DNA of 64,000 bases from Mesostigma viride (GCA_009746045.1 RPFO01000041.1:6591302-6655301), one strand, 5' to 3'; shown: positions 32,001 through 42,837, numbered from the stretch's first letter. Numbers and translations: made by a program. Notes: generated by a model from the letters alone, not told the origin.

Positions 32001-32454
32001 CTTCAGGGGGAGAACCGTCTTTCTTACCACCATCCGCCCCACGACCTAGCCCGCCTGCTGCATCTCCGCCCCCTTTTGCGGCCGACCCGTCTTCCGTCGA
32101 CCCACTTGTCGCGCCTTTAGAGGACGCGCCCCCCCCCCCACTACCTGTCGCGTCTCCCCTCGGGCTCGACCCGCCTGCCGTCAACCCACCGCCCACCCCG
32201 CTTGGTGCTGCTTTCGGAGTACCGCCAGGATATTCCTCCCCCCCGATCTCGCCTGGCCCGTGCACCTCATCAGGGCGATATAGATTCCCGTCCGTGTGTA
32301 CTTCTATCTCCGGCTGGTGCTCCTTCTTCTTCTTCTTCTTCTGTTCTGCCGCGTGTCCTTCCCTGACGGCCTCGTTGTACAGTTCCGTCCACACCTCGTC
32401 GAAGGTTTTATCCTTCATGAGATTTCGGATCTTCGCGTCCTCTCTCATCGTCAT
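28994..32454 (-). pseudogene. very large low-complexity protein with 38-residue repeats, one frameshift
   Basis: About 1,150 codons. The N-terminal part (from ATG 32454) has a short charged domain (KIRNLMKDKTFDEVWTELY), a poly-Lys tract, and three Gly/Ala/Ser-rich repeats of 114 bp. A single G missing from the G-run near 31893 shifts the frame, and the second frame continues to 28994. The body is Ser/Asp/Gly-rich and probably disordered. Residues near 28994-29990 form a helical, coiled-coil-like domain (KLDEIKEYEKREMESAVL). Its DNA is visibly more AT-rich and codon use differs from neighbours. Function unknown; tegument-like or scaffold roles are guesses. Confidence 0.65.
31788..32128 (-). 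repeat. three tandem 114-bp coding repeats
   Basis: Units begin at 31788, 31901 and 32015. The first is 113 bp because the G-run GGGGG has become GGGG, which breaks the reading frame of the large protein. Each full unit encodes 38 residues including GGDAAGGLGRGADGGKKDGSP. Confidence 0.85.
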
Positions 32455-32649
32455 GTTCGCGTCCTAATACTACTAAGCAACATAAATGTGTGGACAACAA
32501 AACCTTTTATTAATATAAGTCCATACACCATCCATGAGATGCAAGGGTACCACCAGATGTAACCGGAGGTGCAAGTTCTCCGCCAGGCCGGGGAGGACCA
32601 CGTGCGGAAAACATGCCAGAAAGAGACCCGCTAAGCCCTGAACTTCGGT

Positions 32650-33744
32650 CTAGTTTGCAAAAATCCGAATCCCTTTCACCCAGTCGGACCGCACGCCCTC
32701 GTGGCGTTTGTTCGTAACGAATTCGAGACCAAGCGGCTCGAACACGAGGCGCAAGTCGTCCAGCGTGGGCCTCCCCTTTCCCGCTGCCGGCTCCTCGTGC
32801 AAGAACGCTCCCAAGAACGCGTTCCTGAAATCCTTCATTTTCGTCCAACCATCCGGTTCCAATGAGACGCTAGGGAGTTTCACAAACTCGGCTGCCTTTT
32901 CGGGAGTCACGGTGCGCACGGTGGGCGAGGGGAGACAACACGGTTCGTCCTCCTCCTCGTCCGGCCTCTTGACGCGCTTCTCGACGGTCCTGAGGGCGTC
33001 CCATGGCGGCCAGCGGAGGTACTCCTGAAAAAAGTCGGTCGACTTCGACCTCTTGAAGCCGGGGTTGTAGCTGTGCACTTTCTCGCTCAGCTTCGCCCTG
33101 TGCTCGATCATCCACGCTTTCACGTCCACGGGGACGGGGACGTCGTTCTCGACCAGCCCCAAGAACAACGCGTGAAGGTGGGCGGTCCTGTACCGCTCGT
33201 CGGTCGTGAGGTTGTTCACCCCCGTCCTGTCGAAAGAGTCGATGATCTCGTTCACGAGTTCGTCCGACACGAGGTCGCCCGCGTATCTCAACAAAGCGTT
33301 TGCCACCAACGCGAGTCTCGTCTTGCCGCAAAACACGCGGAAGTCTGACAAGTCCGCCTCGCGAACCTCGCCAAAAACCACGGGGTCCCTCGAATTGTTC
33401 ACCGCGAACCCCGTGGTTCTCTTTGTCCCGAGACCTCCTCCGCACGAAAACCCGTGGCGTTCGAAAAGCGCGTTCCAGAACCACTTGTCCGCGCGAAACT
33501 CGCTCGCGTGGTCGTATCTCGGAAACCCCTTGTCTTCCATGAAATCAGAAAAGGCCGTGAAAACGCGCTCCGTGGAAGATGTCAACGTCGGTCCTTTGTT
33601 GACCCGGTTCGACTCGAGAAACTCCGCAAACAGCTCGGCCCAACGGATCTCTTCTTCGTTCAAGGACCTGTACAGAGGCTGGACGAGCGCCCGGTCCATG
33701 TCGTCCAGATCGCCCAATTCGTCACGGAACTTGCGTTTGGCCAT
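32650..33744 (-). CDS. hypothetical protein with two winged-helix-like segments
   Basis: 364 residues. Residues about 60-115 (FSDFMEDKGFP...KRTTGF) and 305-362 (FRNAFLGAFL...NKRHEG) share a spacing of F-x2-A-F, a central L/F-x-L, and K-R-x-x-G, suggesting a duplicated winged-helix-like fold. Such folds occur in NCLDV primase/transcription proteins. The middle is helical with an acidic PDEEEDEP patch. It is followed by 32465-32649, which I see as 3' non-coding. Inference only. Confidence 0.6.
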   Translation of the reverse strand: MAKRKFRDELGDLDDMDRALVQPLYRSLNEEEIRWAELFAEFLESNRVNKGPTLTSSTERVFTAFSDFMEDKGFPRYDHASEFRADKWFWNALFERHGFSCGGGLGTKRTTGFAVNNSRDPVVFGEVREADLSDFRVFCGKTRLALVANALLRYAGDLVSDELVNEIIDSFDRTGVNNLTTDERYRTAHLHALFLGLVENDVPVPVDVKAWMIEHRAKLSEKVHSYNPGFKRSKSTDFFQEYLRWPPWDALRTVEKRVKRPDEEEDEPCCLPSPTVRTVTPEKAAEFVKLPSVSLEPDGWTKMKDFRNAFLGAFLHEEPAAGKGRPTLDDLRLVFEPLGLEFVTNKRHEGVRSDWVKGIRIFAN

Positions 33745-33754
33745 GGCGAGTGCG

Positions 33755-34135
33755 TTATCTTCGTATCACGAGACGACTAGAGTCGCGACTGGGAGGACGC
33801 GCGCCGCGGACGCCGCCCGAGTTCTGCGCGATCCGCACGTAGTGACGAATCCCGTATGCGAGCTTCGTGGCCAGTCGAACCTTGTCGTCCGAAAAGTGCT
33901 CGCTCCCGAGCGTGAGATTGTCTATGGCGCAGTCCGACGTAACGCCGCTGTCGTGCAGGATTTCGGCGAAACTCTCGGGCAAGAACTTCTCTCTCGCGAG
34001 CACGCGACCGCAAACGGCGAGATTGTACAAGACCACGAACTCTTCGACGGTGTCCTTGTAAGTTTCCGGCAGAGAAAACACGTATCTCTCCAGATCCGAG
34101 GACAAAGAGTCCACGCACTTGAGAAGCTTGTCCAT
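33755..34135 (-). CDS. hypothetical helical protein
   Basis: 126 residues, mainly amphipathic helices (SSDLERYVFSLPETYKDTVEEF) with a basic C-terminus (RPPSRDSSRLVIRR). It ends 10 bp before 32650-33744 begins on the same strand. It is divergent from 34156 over about 20 bp, so promoters must overlap. No family recognised. Confidence 0.6.
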   Translation of the reverse strand: MDKLLKCVDSLSSDLERYVFSLPETYKDTVEEFVVLYNLAVCGRVLAREKFLPESFAEILHDSGVTSDCAIDNLTLGSEHFSDDKVRLATKLAYGIRHYVRIAQNSGGVRGARPPSRDSSRLVIRR

Positions 34136-34155
34136 AATACCTGTGCTACAAATAA

Positions 34156-37100
34156 ATGGACAGGTTAGACGACCTTGTAGCCCGCGCCTACTCGGACGGG
34201 TTGTCTCTGGAACGAAACCTGCACACTCGACGACCTTCTAGAAAGCTCGGAGACCTTCTAGAACTATTCTCTCTTGGAGTGTCGTTCAATCCGTACGTGG
34301 CCAAGGTCTTGCACGGCAGCGGGTACTACGGCGGGGCGGAATCTGACAACGCCTACCCCGTGGCCATGTCCTTGTCCGACACGTCAAGCGATCCGTACGG
34401 TCCCGTACCCGAACCTTCTTCGCCGGCCGCGGCCTCCGAAGACGCGCCACCCGAAGAGACGTCCGACGAACACGACACGAATCCGATCGGCGGCGACGAC
34501 ACGTCCACACCCCCTCCTACGACGGACCCTCCCACTACCCCATCCAAGACCCCGGGGGGGCGGACCCACTCGTAACCGGCTTCGGCGTATCCGCTCCGAA
34601 TTCATCCAAGGACGAGGAAACCCCGAAAGAAGAAACCACAGGGGGCGAGCCGGTCGCCGTATCCGAACCCGTCGTACCCGCTCCTCCCTCCGTCGACGCC
34701 GAGGGACACCCGAAATCACAAACAGTCGCGACCCCGGGTGGTAAGATGGTCGCATTTTCGGACGAACCGAAATCCTCGGACGAAACAGGGAATTTGATAG
34801 CCCCTCTGGATTCCGCGTTTGTACACGATGCAGTCAAGAACCCCGAGGATACGCCGAGTGTGCCGGAACCCGCTACAAACCACTCGTATTCCGATCTCAT
34901 CCACCCCATCCTTCCGTCGGACGGCGCCTCCCCGATCCTTCCCGCCGCGAGTTCGGAGCCCCTCCCTGTCAAGAAGAACGAGGTTCCTGTCGAACGGAAG
35001 TTCGAAGACGACGTCGATCTCTGGGTATCAAAAGGCGAAACGGAGTTGGAGTCGTTACATCAACGGATGGAAAACGCTCTGGACGAACTCGAACGCAAAT
35101 ACATGGAAAAGATTTCGGACAAAGAAAACTCCCGACTGACGGCAGAAGGAAAAGCCGCGGCAGCCATCGAGTTCATTCGCAGTTCGCAGAGGGATTTGAC
35201 GTGGGGTGTCGAATCCGCGAAGGAGATGTTTCCATTCCTCGTCGATAAGTTCGAAGCGACCGCCACACAAATCAAGCGCCTATCGGAAGACGGATTATCG
35301 CGTGTACGGAACGCGTTTCTCGAGAGGTTTGATGACAAATTCGACTCGAAAAATTACGACGCGGAAACCGAAAAACGGGTTCAGGAGAAATATAAAACCA
35401 TGCAGGCATATCTGAAAAAGCGGATCAAGAACGAGATCGAGGAGACATCAGAAAACGCTGGTTCGGGAGCCATATTGTCGTCCGCCAAGTCGTACTACGA
35501 GAAGACCGGCGTCGATCTGCGAAAACTAATGGAGAAGAGAGTGGAAGCTCTGAAACGATTGGCGGAGGATGACCGCTTCTCGGCTGACGCGGCCCGCCAA
35601 AAAGTACGGGCGCAGCTCGAAAGGGACCTGAATTTCTTAAACCCGCCCGCCACCTCTGATGCAAAACCGAAAAGCGATGTCGTACCGCATGAGCAAACCG
35701 TCGTCGATGCGCCACCGTCTGATGCAAAACCGCCTCCGCCTCCGCCTCCTCTTCAGAACCAGAAACCGCCTTCGGCTCCTCCGAAGCCTCCGCCACCGAG
35801 ACCCTCTTTGAAACCTACGGCACCGGGAGCTCCTCCGGTTCCTCCTTCGCAAGCAGTAACGAAACAAACGACCGACCGCTTTGGGATAATTAGACAAGGT
35901 ACAAGGGTCGTCGGCGGCCCGGACATCGCCTGGCTGATGGATGCCGTCAACAACATGACCAAAGAGCAACTCGAAGACATCCGATGGGACATATACAGCA
36001 ACTTACCTCCCCATCTCAAGTTGACCGACGAAGAGTGGGATGTCTATTGGGCGACCAAGAACAAACCGAAGAAAGACACAAGCGAAGTCCAAAACTCACT
36101 CAAGTCGGACGTTGAGACGAAGCAACGAACGCAGTCCGATCTCGAACGCTATGAACGAGCGGCATCGGGAGATCTGACCGCGCTAAACCCGAGCGAGAAA
36201 CTGAAGAAAGAAGAATCAATCAATATAGGCCTGAACCTTCTATCGATCGCCAAACACTCGCCTCATAAATACCTCGACATGACCAAAACAATCGATCAAG
36301 CTAAGACAGAGCGCCTGGAGATTCTGCCATACAACGTGATATACAAACAAACCCTCGCACACCTCAAAGACATGGAAGGGTTGAACTACGCGGTCGACAA
36401 ACTCGATCGCACTACGAAAAGCATCGAAGAGGGCAGCGAGTACACAGACATCTTTCTGACTCCCGAATCGATGCTGGGTATCGCGAGTGCCCTGAAAGAC
36501 GTGTTTAAAGACAAAAACAGCCGCGAAAAACCTTCGAGGTTGATTAACCAAGACAACAGTAAAAACCTCGAGCTCGCTCTAACCGGCATAAGGAACGAGC
36601 AGGTAAAGCGACCGGAAATGCGCACAACGATGTGGACGAAAATGCCCCCCCCGAAACTCTCAAAAGACGAGTATGAAAAAATCAAACGAAATGTGGAGAA
36701 GGAGATTACGATTGCCGCCATCCGGAAGCAGGCGTTGGAAAATGATGGGAGCGTCAAAATCGACGGAGAAGATGTGAAAGTGTTTCAAGATCCCCTGATT
36801 CTCCAACGCGCTACAGAGTTGTTCCAACAGACACCCGCGGCACCCCAACCGACCGAGTCAGGCGGAGGGATTGGGCCTCCCAGGGTCCCCCCACCTCCCC
36901 CCCCGGCCAAAAAACCAGTACCTCCCCCCCCTACCAGCACTGACAAACCAGCCAGTTCCTCGGGCCAGATCCAACTAGCACCTCCCCCCCCTCCCCCTCC
37001 TCCCCCCAGGCTTGTCAAGACGCCCCCCCCCAACCCGTCACTGACAAATCCCCGGCTAAATCCGCGTCCGAAATCCCCGTAGCCCCCCCCCTCCGGATAC

Positions 37101-39050
37101 CGTTCCTCCATCGCCTTTATTAGGGGAGGGGGGAGCGCTACAGAACCCGCCGCGAAACCTTCGGAAAAGGAGGCATCGACAGCCAGACGCAAGCCAAAAA
37201 CGGAGGCACAGTGGGAAGAAACTAAAAAGAAACAAGACAAACGAGCTATCGAGAACATGTTAACTTCTGCGCGCCAAGCCCTGGTTGAACAGGAAGTCCA
37301 TGCCCAAGTCGCAAAGCTTATCAAAGAGAGAGGAGGAGACGCGTCCGACGTGCCAGAGGTTTATAAGAACATCGAGATTCCCACGACACGCGCCGACGTC
37401 AAGGATGACATTCGGAAGCAGACGGAAGCGTACCAGAAACGAAAAGCCGAAGAGGATGAAAAGATTAGGAAGGAAGCCGAGCTAGTGCGCAAGGAGCAAG
37501 AGAAGGCCAATGTCGCAGAAAAGGATGAAAAGAGCGCCACCGGTTTCCAAAAAATCTCCCTACAGCCAAGACAGAGCTTCGAGGTCGGCGAAGAGGTCGA
37601 TCAGCCTAACGAGACAGCCAGAAAAATAGAACAAATGATACGCGAGGGCAAGTTCGGCGAGTCCTCAGACCTCAGGCTGCGTTTGATCCGCGGAGACGGA
37701 CAAACCTTTTACGAGAACCAGGTGGTTCCCGAAGATGTGCGTCTTATGCCTTGGAACATTGCAAGACTCGCCCGTGCGGTAGGCACGGAAGCGGAACCGT
37801 TCCAAAAATTTGTAAATACAAATATCGCCTATAGCACGAAAGACCCCAAGGTCGCATCCCACATGAACATCAACAGAGTGGGCAGGGATGCCATGAGATT
37901 GTATAACAACGCCGACGCCCACATCCCCGTACAGCGCGCGGTGCGCCGAAAACCGATGCCCCTGTACGTTTCTGCCCGCGGAAAGGCGTATGTCGTATGC
38001 CCGCACGCAGACGACACGGTCACGGTTCTGGATATAAACAAAAGATGCGAGTTGTTGGCGAGGTACAACGCGAGCGGCCGGGATATCTCGCCTGGATTGG
38101 ACAAGTCTCACGCGGACCGGACAGGGGGTGTACTGATCAAGATCGGCCCTTCCAGGTTCGCGTATGTCGGCGCCAAGACGTACGAGTTCGCGACGATCGG
38201 CCACCGCGATATCATCGACTTCTTCGCGGACGGAGGTCGCACTCCGCTCGCCGTCGACGAGGGCGGCACCGCGTACGACCTAAAAGACCTTCGCGCGTTC
38301 GACGTCCGTACGCTTGGTACCGCGGGTCGCGACGAGTATGTGCGGATGTACTCGGAGAGGCGCGCGGAAATTCCGGGTGTACGCTTTAATGGTACTGATA
38401 TGAAGGGGGACTCGGGTTCGTCGTACGGAATGCTGAACACGACGCGAAAGGATATACCGATCACGAACAGGGAGCACTTTGCCAAACAGTTCGTCCCGGT
38501 CCCGAACAGCGGCGGAGGCGACTGCTTCTACCTCGCGCTGGCTCAGGCGGATCATCTTATCAAAACCGGTCGCTCCATCCCGGACGACGATGCGCGCGAA
38601 GTCGCGCGAAAAATGCGCCGTACGATCGTGGACGGGTTTCCGCCGGAAGTGGAGGAGTACGTGGTTCAGCAGGAACGGTGGCAGAACGGGGACGCGCGCG
38701 AGCCGGCGGGCGAGATCTTGAGACGTTACCGATCCGCGCAGTCCCGCGAGGGGGAGTTCGCCGAGAGGCCCGAGATCCTAGCCGCCGCGGCCCTGTTGCG
38801 AAGACCGATCGTGGTTCATCGCGTGACGCCCGGGACGACGGTTGAGCACAGGGAGACGTTCGGGGGAGGCTCGCCTCCGGCGATCCACCTGATGTTCACG
38901 GGCCGAGCCGACAACGGGCATTTCCAGGCGCTTCGACGCGTGTCTCACGCCGCACGGTCCGGTTCCGTGTCCATGTTGAGCGAGGAAGGGGCGTACGAGG
39001 ACGACGAGGGCGACATGGAGTACGGGGCGGAAGATGGCGAATCTTTTTGA
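34156..39050 (+). pseudogene. very large proline-rich, coiled-coil protein with C-terminal OTU-like cysteine protease, several frameshifts
   Basis: About 1,630 codons. The ATG at 34156 sits in CAAATAAATGG. Frames change in the G-run at 34551-34558 and in C/G runs near 37012-37020, 37083-37091 and 37128-37133. These divide it into pieces 34156-34575, to 37082, and to 39050. Order: N-terminal helical domain; acidic region; coiled coil at about 34980-35640; two poly-Pro tracts (35720-35850 and 36870-37030) around a helical domain; then an OTU domain with catalytic GGGDCFYLA (38514) and GHFQAL (38917). OTU proteases remove ubiquitin. Large tegument-like proteins with deubiquitinase ends are known in several large viruses. 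Confidence 0.75.
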
Positions 39051-39085
39051 CATCGCTCATCGTAATAATTCTGGTTGATACGGAT

Positions 39086-39742
39086 ATGCGACACATGAAG
39101 TGCGTCCGAAAGACGAAGACGGGCCGACCTTGCAACAACGCGGCGAGGAAGGGGATGAAAACGTGTCATTGTCACGGCGCGGCTCAACGTAAACCCCGCC
39201 GCAAACATCACCGCGCGCGCGCCGGTGAGTCCGCATCAAAACGCATGCGCATTCCGACCTTGGACGAAGTAAGGGCTGAAATAGCCCGAGAAAATGCACA
39301 AAAGGAAGCGCAGAAGCCTAAGTCCCCATTCGACTTGAATGCTCTACCTAACGCAGCTCTCACGAACATCGTCAGCAGGCTGCCCACCTCGGACACGTCT
39401 AACCTCATGCAAGTGTCATCCAACATGGCAGAACGAGTTCCTAACTCCATGATGGACGCGGTAGAAGCTCACGGATTCCAACAACTTCACGATGTAGCCA
39501 ATGCGTATTATGATGAACAAGACGCGTTAGACGAATTCAATGAAGCTAACGAACTTTGTAGACACGAACCAACCCGTTGTAATTACAATCTTGCACGAGA
39601 CAAGTTTATCGCGCATCAAAACGCCGAAGTGGAGTACCTCCGACTGAGAAAACTCGCTGAAGATACACTCCAGAAGGCGAGAATCGCCGGGCGTATTTTG
39701 GAAGAGAGGGAAAAGTCCCTGCGCCCTAATGGCCGACCGTAG
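39086..39742 (+). CDS. Cys/His-knuckle protein with F-box-like segment
   Basis: 218 residues from the ATG at 39086. The N-terminus reads C-x3-T-K-T-G-R-P-C-x7-G-x4-C-x2-H-G, like the DUF5763 knuckle. Then a basic stretch, then FDLNALPNAALTNIVSRLP at about 88-106, which follows the F-box pattern. A helical domain follows. F-box proteins recruit targets to SCF ubiquitin ligases. First of three neighbours sharing the knuckle. Confidence 0.6.
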   Translation: MRHMKCVRKTKTGRPCNNAARKGMKTCHCHGAAQRKPRRKHHRARAGESASKRMRIPTLDEVRAEIARENAQKEAQKPKSPFDLNALPNAALTNIVSRLPTSDTSNLMQVSSNMAERVPNSMMDAVEAHGFQQLHDVANAYYDEQDALDEFNEANELCRHEPTRCNYNLARDKFIAHQNAEVEYLRLRKLAEDTLQKARIAGRILEEREKSLRPNGRP

Positions 39743-40025
39743 TTTTCGCAAGCGACTTTCGCCCCGGCCCAGGCATTTCCAGAGATAACTCGTTGCTATC
39801 ACTTTCTGCACGGTTTGAGACAGGAGTCTACACGTCAGACCATCTTCGCGTTTTCGTGGAAGTGAGGACCCAGTTCGTACACGGGCAGACTGTCGATGAA
39901 CTCCTCGATGTCCATGTCGTCCCTTCCTCTCTTCGAAAATCGGCGGCCCTCCGCGACCGAGCGTCAAAATTAAACTTATAGACCCTTTGGATGTTTTTTT
40001 TAATATGTTGATTAATATATTCAGG

Positions 40026-40856
40026 ATGGCGAAGGAATGCGGTCACAAAACGGCGTCAGGAGGGCACTGTAAGATCAAAGTGGCAGACCCCAAGCGAAAG
40101 AGATGTCGATTTCACGGCCACCATTCGGCTGCATCGCGGACGAAGCGAAAGGTTCATAAGGTGCGTATGAAAGGTTTCGATGAGTCTGGGAAAGAGGTAA
40201 GTGTTGACATCGGTTACTGGATGGACCATCCTGGTGCCGTTGTAACGGATGAGCGAGGTCATCTAATACTCCCATTTAGGCCGCCGCCAGTAAGTAGCCC
40301 GAAATTTACGCCGTCAGTCGAGGATGCCGTAATGGGTCGAGGAGAGCCTGTCCCTAGGGAATTTTGGAAAGTTAGGACAGTGAATAATGGTTGGGTACAT
40401 CCATGGGGTCAGCCAGCTTCGGAATGGGGGCTTGATCAGGTGGGAAACAACACAGACGGCGTCGTCATGACCACCAATCCTGTGCTTGGGGATCCTAAAA
40501 GGTCCTTAGAGCCGTTTCAACAGCTAGCACAGGCAGAGAAGAATCCCGTTCGAAAGCGCGGGATTGACACGGAATCGGTAAACGAAGACCCAGCGCGCAT
40601 GCTAGCCAGTGCTGTCGGACATTTCAAATGGGGGAGTCAACGAGAACCAATGGAAGAAAGGTTAGAAGATACCATGAAGCAAAAACGGAGGAAGGCGCCG
40701 CAGGTATCGCAACCGGCGTTATCGTTCCCGTCTGACGTAACGCCTATGGGTACAAAACGGCGAGGTCCAGTGGAAGGGGATCAAGATGTAACGTCAGGGT
40801 GGCGATTTGATGAGGCGCCTCGGAACATGCAGGATGCGGAATGGGGTGCGCAGTGA
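40026..40856 (+). CDS. Cys/His-knuckle protein
   Basis: 276 residues from the ATG at 40026, preceded by an AT-rich stretch with TTAATATATTC. The N-terminal knuckle is C-G-H-K-T-A-S-G-G-H-C-x12-C-R-F-H-G. A basic linker and a long polar region with several Trp (WKVRTVNNGWVHPWG) follow. The rest is unrecognised. Its knuckle is close to that of 41388, so the two are paralogues in this part. Confidence 0.6.
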   Translation: MAKECGHKTASGGHCKIKVADPKRKRCRFHGHHSAASRTKRKVHKVRMKGFDESGKEVSVDIGYWMDHPGAVVTDERGHLILPFRPPPVSSPKFTPSVEDAVMGRGEPVPREFWKVRTVNNGWVHPWGQPASEWGLDQVGNNTDGVVMTTNPVLGDPKRSLEPFQQLAQAEKNPVRKRGIDTESVNEDPARMLASAVGHFKWGSQREPMEERLEDTMKQKRRKAPQVSQPALSFPSDVTPMGTKRRGPVEGDQDVTSGWRFDEAPRNMQDAEWGAQ

Positions 40857-40888
40857 TCGTTTTTTGTACGGCCCTCCGAGACCGAGCG

Positions 40889-41308
40889 TCAGATCGTCAC
40901 GGTTCCGTTCGCGAACTCGACGGAGGCCGGGACGCAACGCGGCTCGGAAATGAAACTGTACGAACCGGCGCTCGTCAAGACGTGTATCGCGGCGTGAAAA
41001 ACGTCGCTTTCGTGGGAGAGTCGCAATATCCAATACGAAGCCCCGGAATACATCACCGACCAGAACATGAACAGGACTCTCCACGTCCACACCTCGCACG
41101 CCGCGGCACACCACAAAGCGTACAACACCATATAGTGCGCCACCGCGATATCCACCCCTCTGGCCACCGGATGATACGTGGAGTGGTTCACTTGCGACAT
41201 GACGACGAGGGCTGCCATCCCGTACCGCATCACGAGGGTGTGCTGTATTCTCCAGGCCTCCACGAGCGGGGCGAGATACAGCAAGGAGGTGTAATTCAGC
41301 AGCTTCAT
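40889..41308 (-). CDS. multi-pass membrane protein with CREST-like hydrolase motifs
   Basis: 140 residues from the ATG at 41308 (seven more codons from 41329). Four or more hydrophobic segments. Conserved-looking polar residues inside membrane segments are S-Q-V-N-H (S-x3-H), D in RGVDIAV, and H-A-A-I-H (H-x3-H). This order and spacing is the signature of the CREST superfamily (alkaline ceramidase, PAQR, Per1-type) of membrane hydrolases, though at 140 residues it is shorter than the usual seven-helix members. Convergent with 40026-40856. Assignment is by motif only. Confidence 0.5.
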   Translation of the reverse strand: MKLLNYTSLLYLAPLVEAWRIQHTLVMRYGMAALVVMSQVNHSTYHPVARGVDIAVAHYMVLYALWCAAACEVWTWRVLFMFWSVMYSGASYWILRLSHESDVFHAAIHVLTSAGSYSFISEPRCVPASVEFANGTVTI

Positions 41309-41387
41309 CGTATCTAAGCGGCCACACATTTTCGGCCTGCTCGTGACCGCGATTTGCGAATTTCTTGCGCGTTTAGTATGATTACGG

Positions 41388-41906
41388 ATGAAGTGCGGAA
41401 AGAAGACGGCGAAAGGCGGGAAATGCGCGATCGACGTGAAGAAGGGGAGCGAGTGTCGGTTTCACGGGAAACCGAAACACCGCGGGGGAAGCGCGAAGAC
41501 GAAACGGCGGCGCGTTCTTCGACACGTGGCGCGGGCACCTGGAGACAGCAGGGGCTCTGCACAAACATCTTCCCGCCGAACTCGCGCGAATATATCGTTT
41601 TCAAATGCAATCTCCGCCGACTCTTTACGAACAGTCCCTGCTTCGGGAACCCAGCAGGGCCCTGTGGGGGCGATTGATTTCATCCCTGAACCTCCTGGGC
41701 AAGGACAACCTCCTCAAGCTTCGGCGGGGCGCTCGTCGAGCGCTCGACGACGACCCGTCCAGCGCGGGAACGCTCCGGACGGCGAGGCGACCGTCCCTAT
41801 CAACCAATTGAACAGGCCGCCGAGGAGCGGAGGGTTCTATCCGCGACCGAACGACCCGGATTTGGACGACACCGCGACCTCTAGTTATACTCCCCTTCCC
41901 CAATAA
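41388..41906 (+). CDS. Cys/His-knuckle protein
   Basis: 172 residues. The N-terminal knuckle is C-G-K-K-T-A-K-G-G-K-C-x9-C-R-F-H-G, followed by a basic region (KTKRRRVLRHVAR) and a disordered Pro/Ser/Gly tail. Closest knuckle match is 40026-40856. The basic region suggests nucleic-acid binding. Divergent from the CREST-like gene over about 60-80 bp. Confidence 0.6.
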   Translation: MKCGKKTAKGGKCAIDVKKGSECRFHGKPKHRGGSAKTKRRRVLRHVARAPGDSRGSAQTSSRRTRANISFSNAISADSLRTVPASGTQQGPVGAIDFIPEPPGQGQPPQASAGRSSSARRRPVQRGNAPDGEATVPINQLNRPPRSGGFYPRPNDPDLDDTATSSYTPLPQ

Positions 41907-42154
41907 GGTGTGGTGTACAGTAACCTGTCTAGGTACGGTGGAAGTGGCGCGGCGTCAGTAGTGCCGTACGAATCCCGCGCCGCGCCACTCGAGTCGGTCC
42001 AGTCCCGCGCCGCGCCACTATGGTCCGTCCGTACCTCGGAATATTCCTCGAATATCCCCTGCCCCTTCGAGGCCGCCGTCGAGTGTAAAAGGTGCCGCCC
42101 TCGCCCAAACAGCCATCTCCTCACCCAAACCACTAGCAAAACCACGAAAACAAG

Positions 42155-42169
42155 CCGCCATAGCCATGG
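42155..42169 (+). promoter_or_regulatory. CCATAGCC start-site motif
   Basis: CCGCCATAGCCATGG overlaps the ATG of the 42166 gene. The same motif lies upstream of 46003, 49744, 54029 and 54846 and, inverted, at 46537. Confidence 0.55.
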
Positions 42170-42837
42170 CCATCGACAAACTCGAAGCCCTCCGCGAACG
42201 AGAGTTCGTGTGGCTGAAAAGCGTGACGATTTCTCAGTTCCGCAAAGAGGTGGCGCGAAAGGAACGGCCCGTCTCTCCCTCGTTCCAAGAGGAAAGCGAA
42301 CTCGCGTACGAAGGCCGCCCCAAGATGTGGGTTTTTCGAGAGACGCGGTCTCACAACGTGAAGCGAGGCCTCAGCGTTTACGCAGACTCCCTGGCTATGT
42401 ACAACGATCCGCCAGCACTCCCCCCGAACGATGAGCGGTGGCCCCGCTTCATTCCGTGGTCCGCGGAGCCCAAAAGGGGCGACGAACGGCGCGTCTATCT
42501 CCCGGACAGGAGCCTGATGGACACGAACGTGGGGGAATACAAGGCCCAGTGCTGGGCCCTTTTACAACGAAGCACGCAGCACGAGGAGCTGATGGGATTC
42601 TTCCAAACCTCGTACGAGAGGGGCATTCCTTGGCGCAACCCCTCTCGCTCGCAGGTAGACCAGCGTTTTCTGCTGGGGGAGAACCGGCCCATTCGCGTTT
42701 TCAAGGCCGGCCCTCGCGACTGCTTGATGATGCACGCTTTCATGGCCGTGCCGGAGAGCCAGAAAGAGCTCGCCTACTCCCTTTTGGTGGATGGATACAC
42801 CCCTTTGCCCGTGGCCAAACGTGCCCGCCTAACTTGA
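42166..42837 (+). CDS. hypothetical protein, first gene of block B
   Basis: 223 residues. The ATG is in CCATAGCCATGGCC, the start-site motif of this block. A helical N-terminus (DKLEALREREFVWLKSV) precedes a mixed domain with many Trp, Arg and Tyr (WPRFIPWSAEPKRGDERRVYLPD). It contains no Cys cluster. Followed by AATAAAG at 42862. No family recognised. Confidence 0.6.
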   Translation: MAIDKLEALREREFVWLKSVTISQFRKEVARKERPVSPSFQEESELAYEGRPKMWVFRETRSHNVKRGLSVYADSLAMYNDPPALPPNDERWPRFIPWSAEPKRGDERRVYLPDRSLMDTNVGEYKAQCWALLQRSTQHEELMGFFQTSYERGIPWRNPSRSQVDQRFLLGENRPIRVFKAGPRDCLMMHAFMAVPESQKELAYSLLVDGYTPLPVAKRARLT

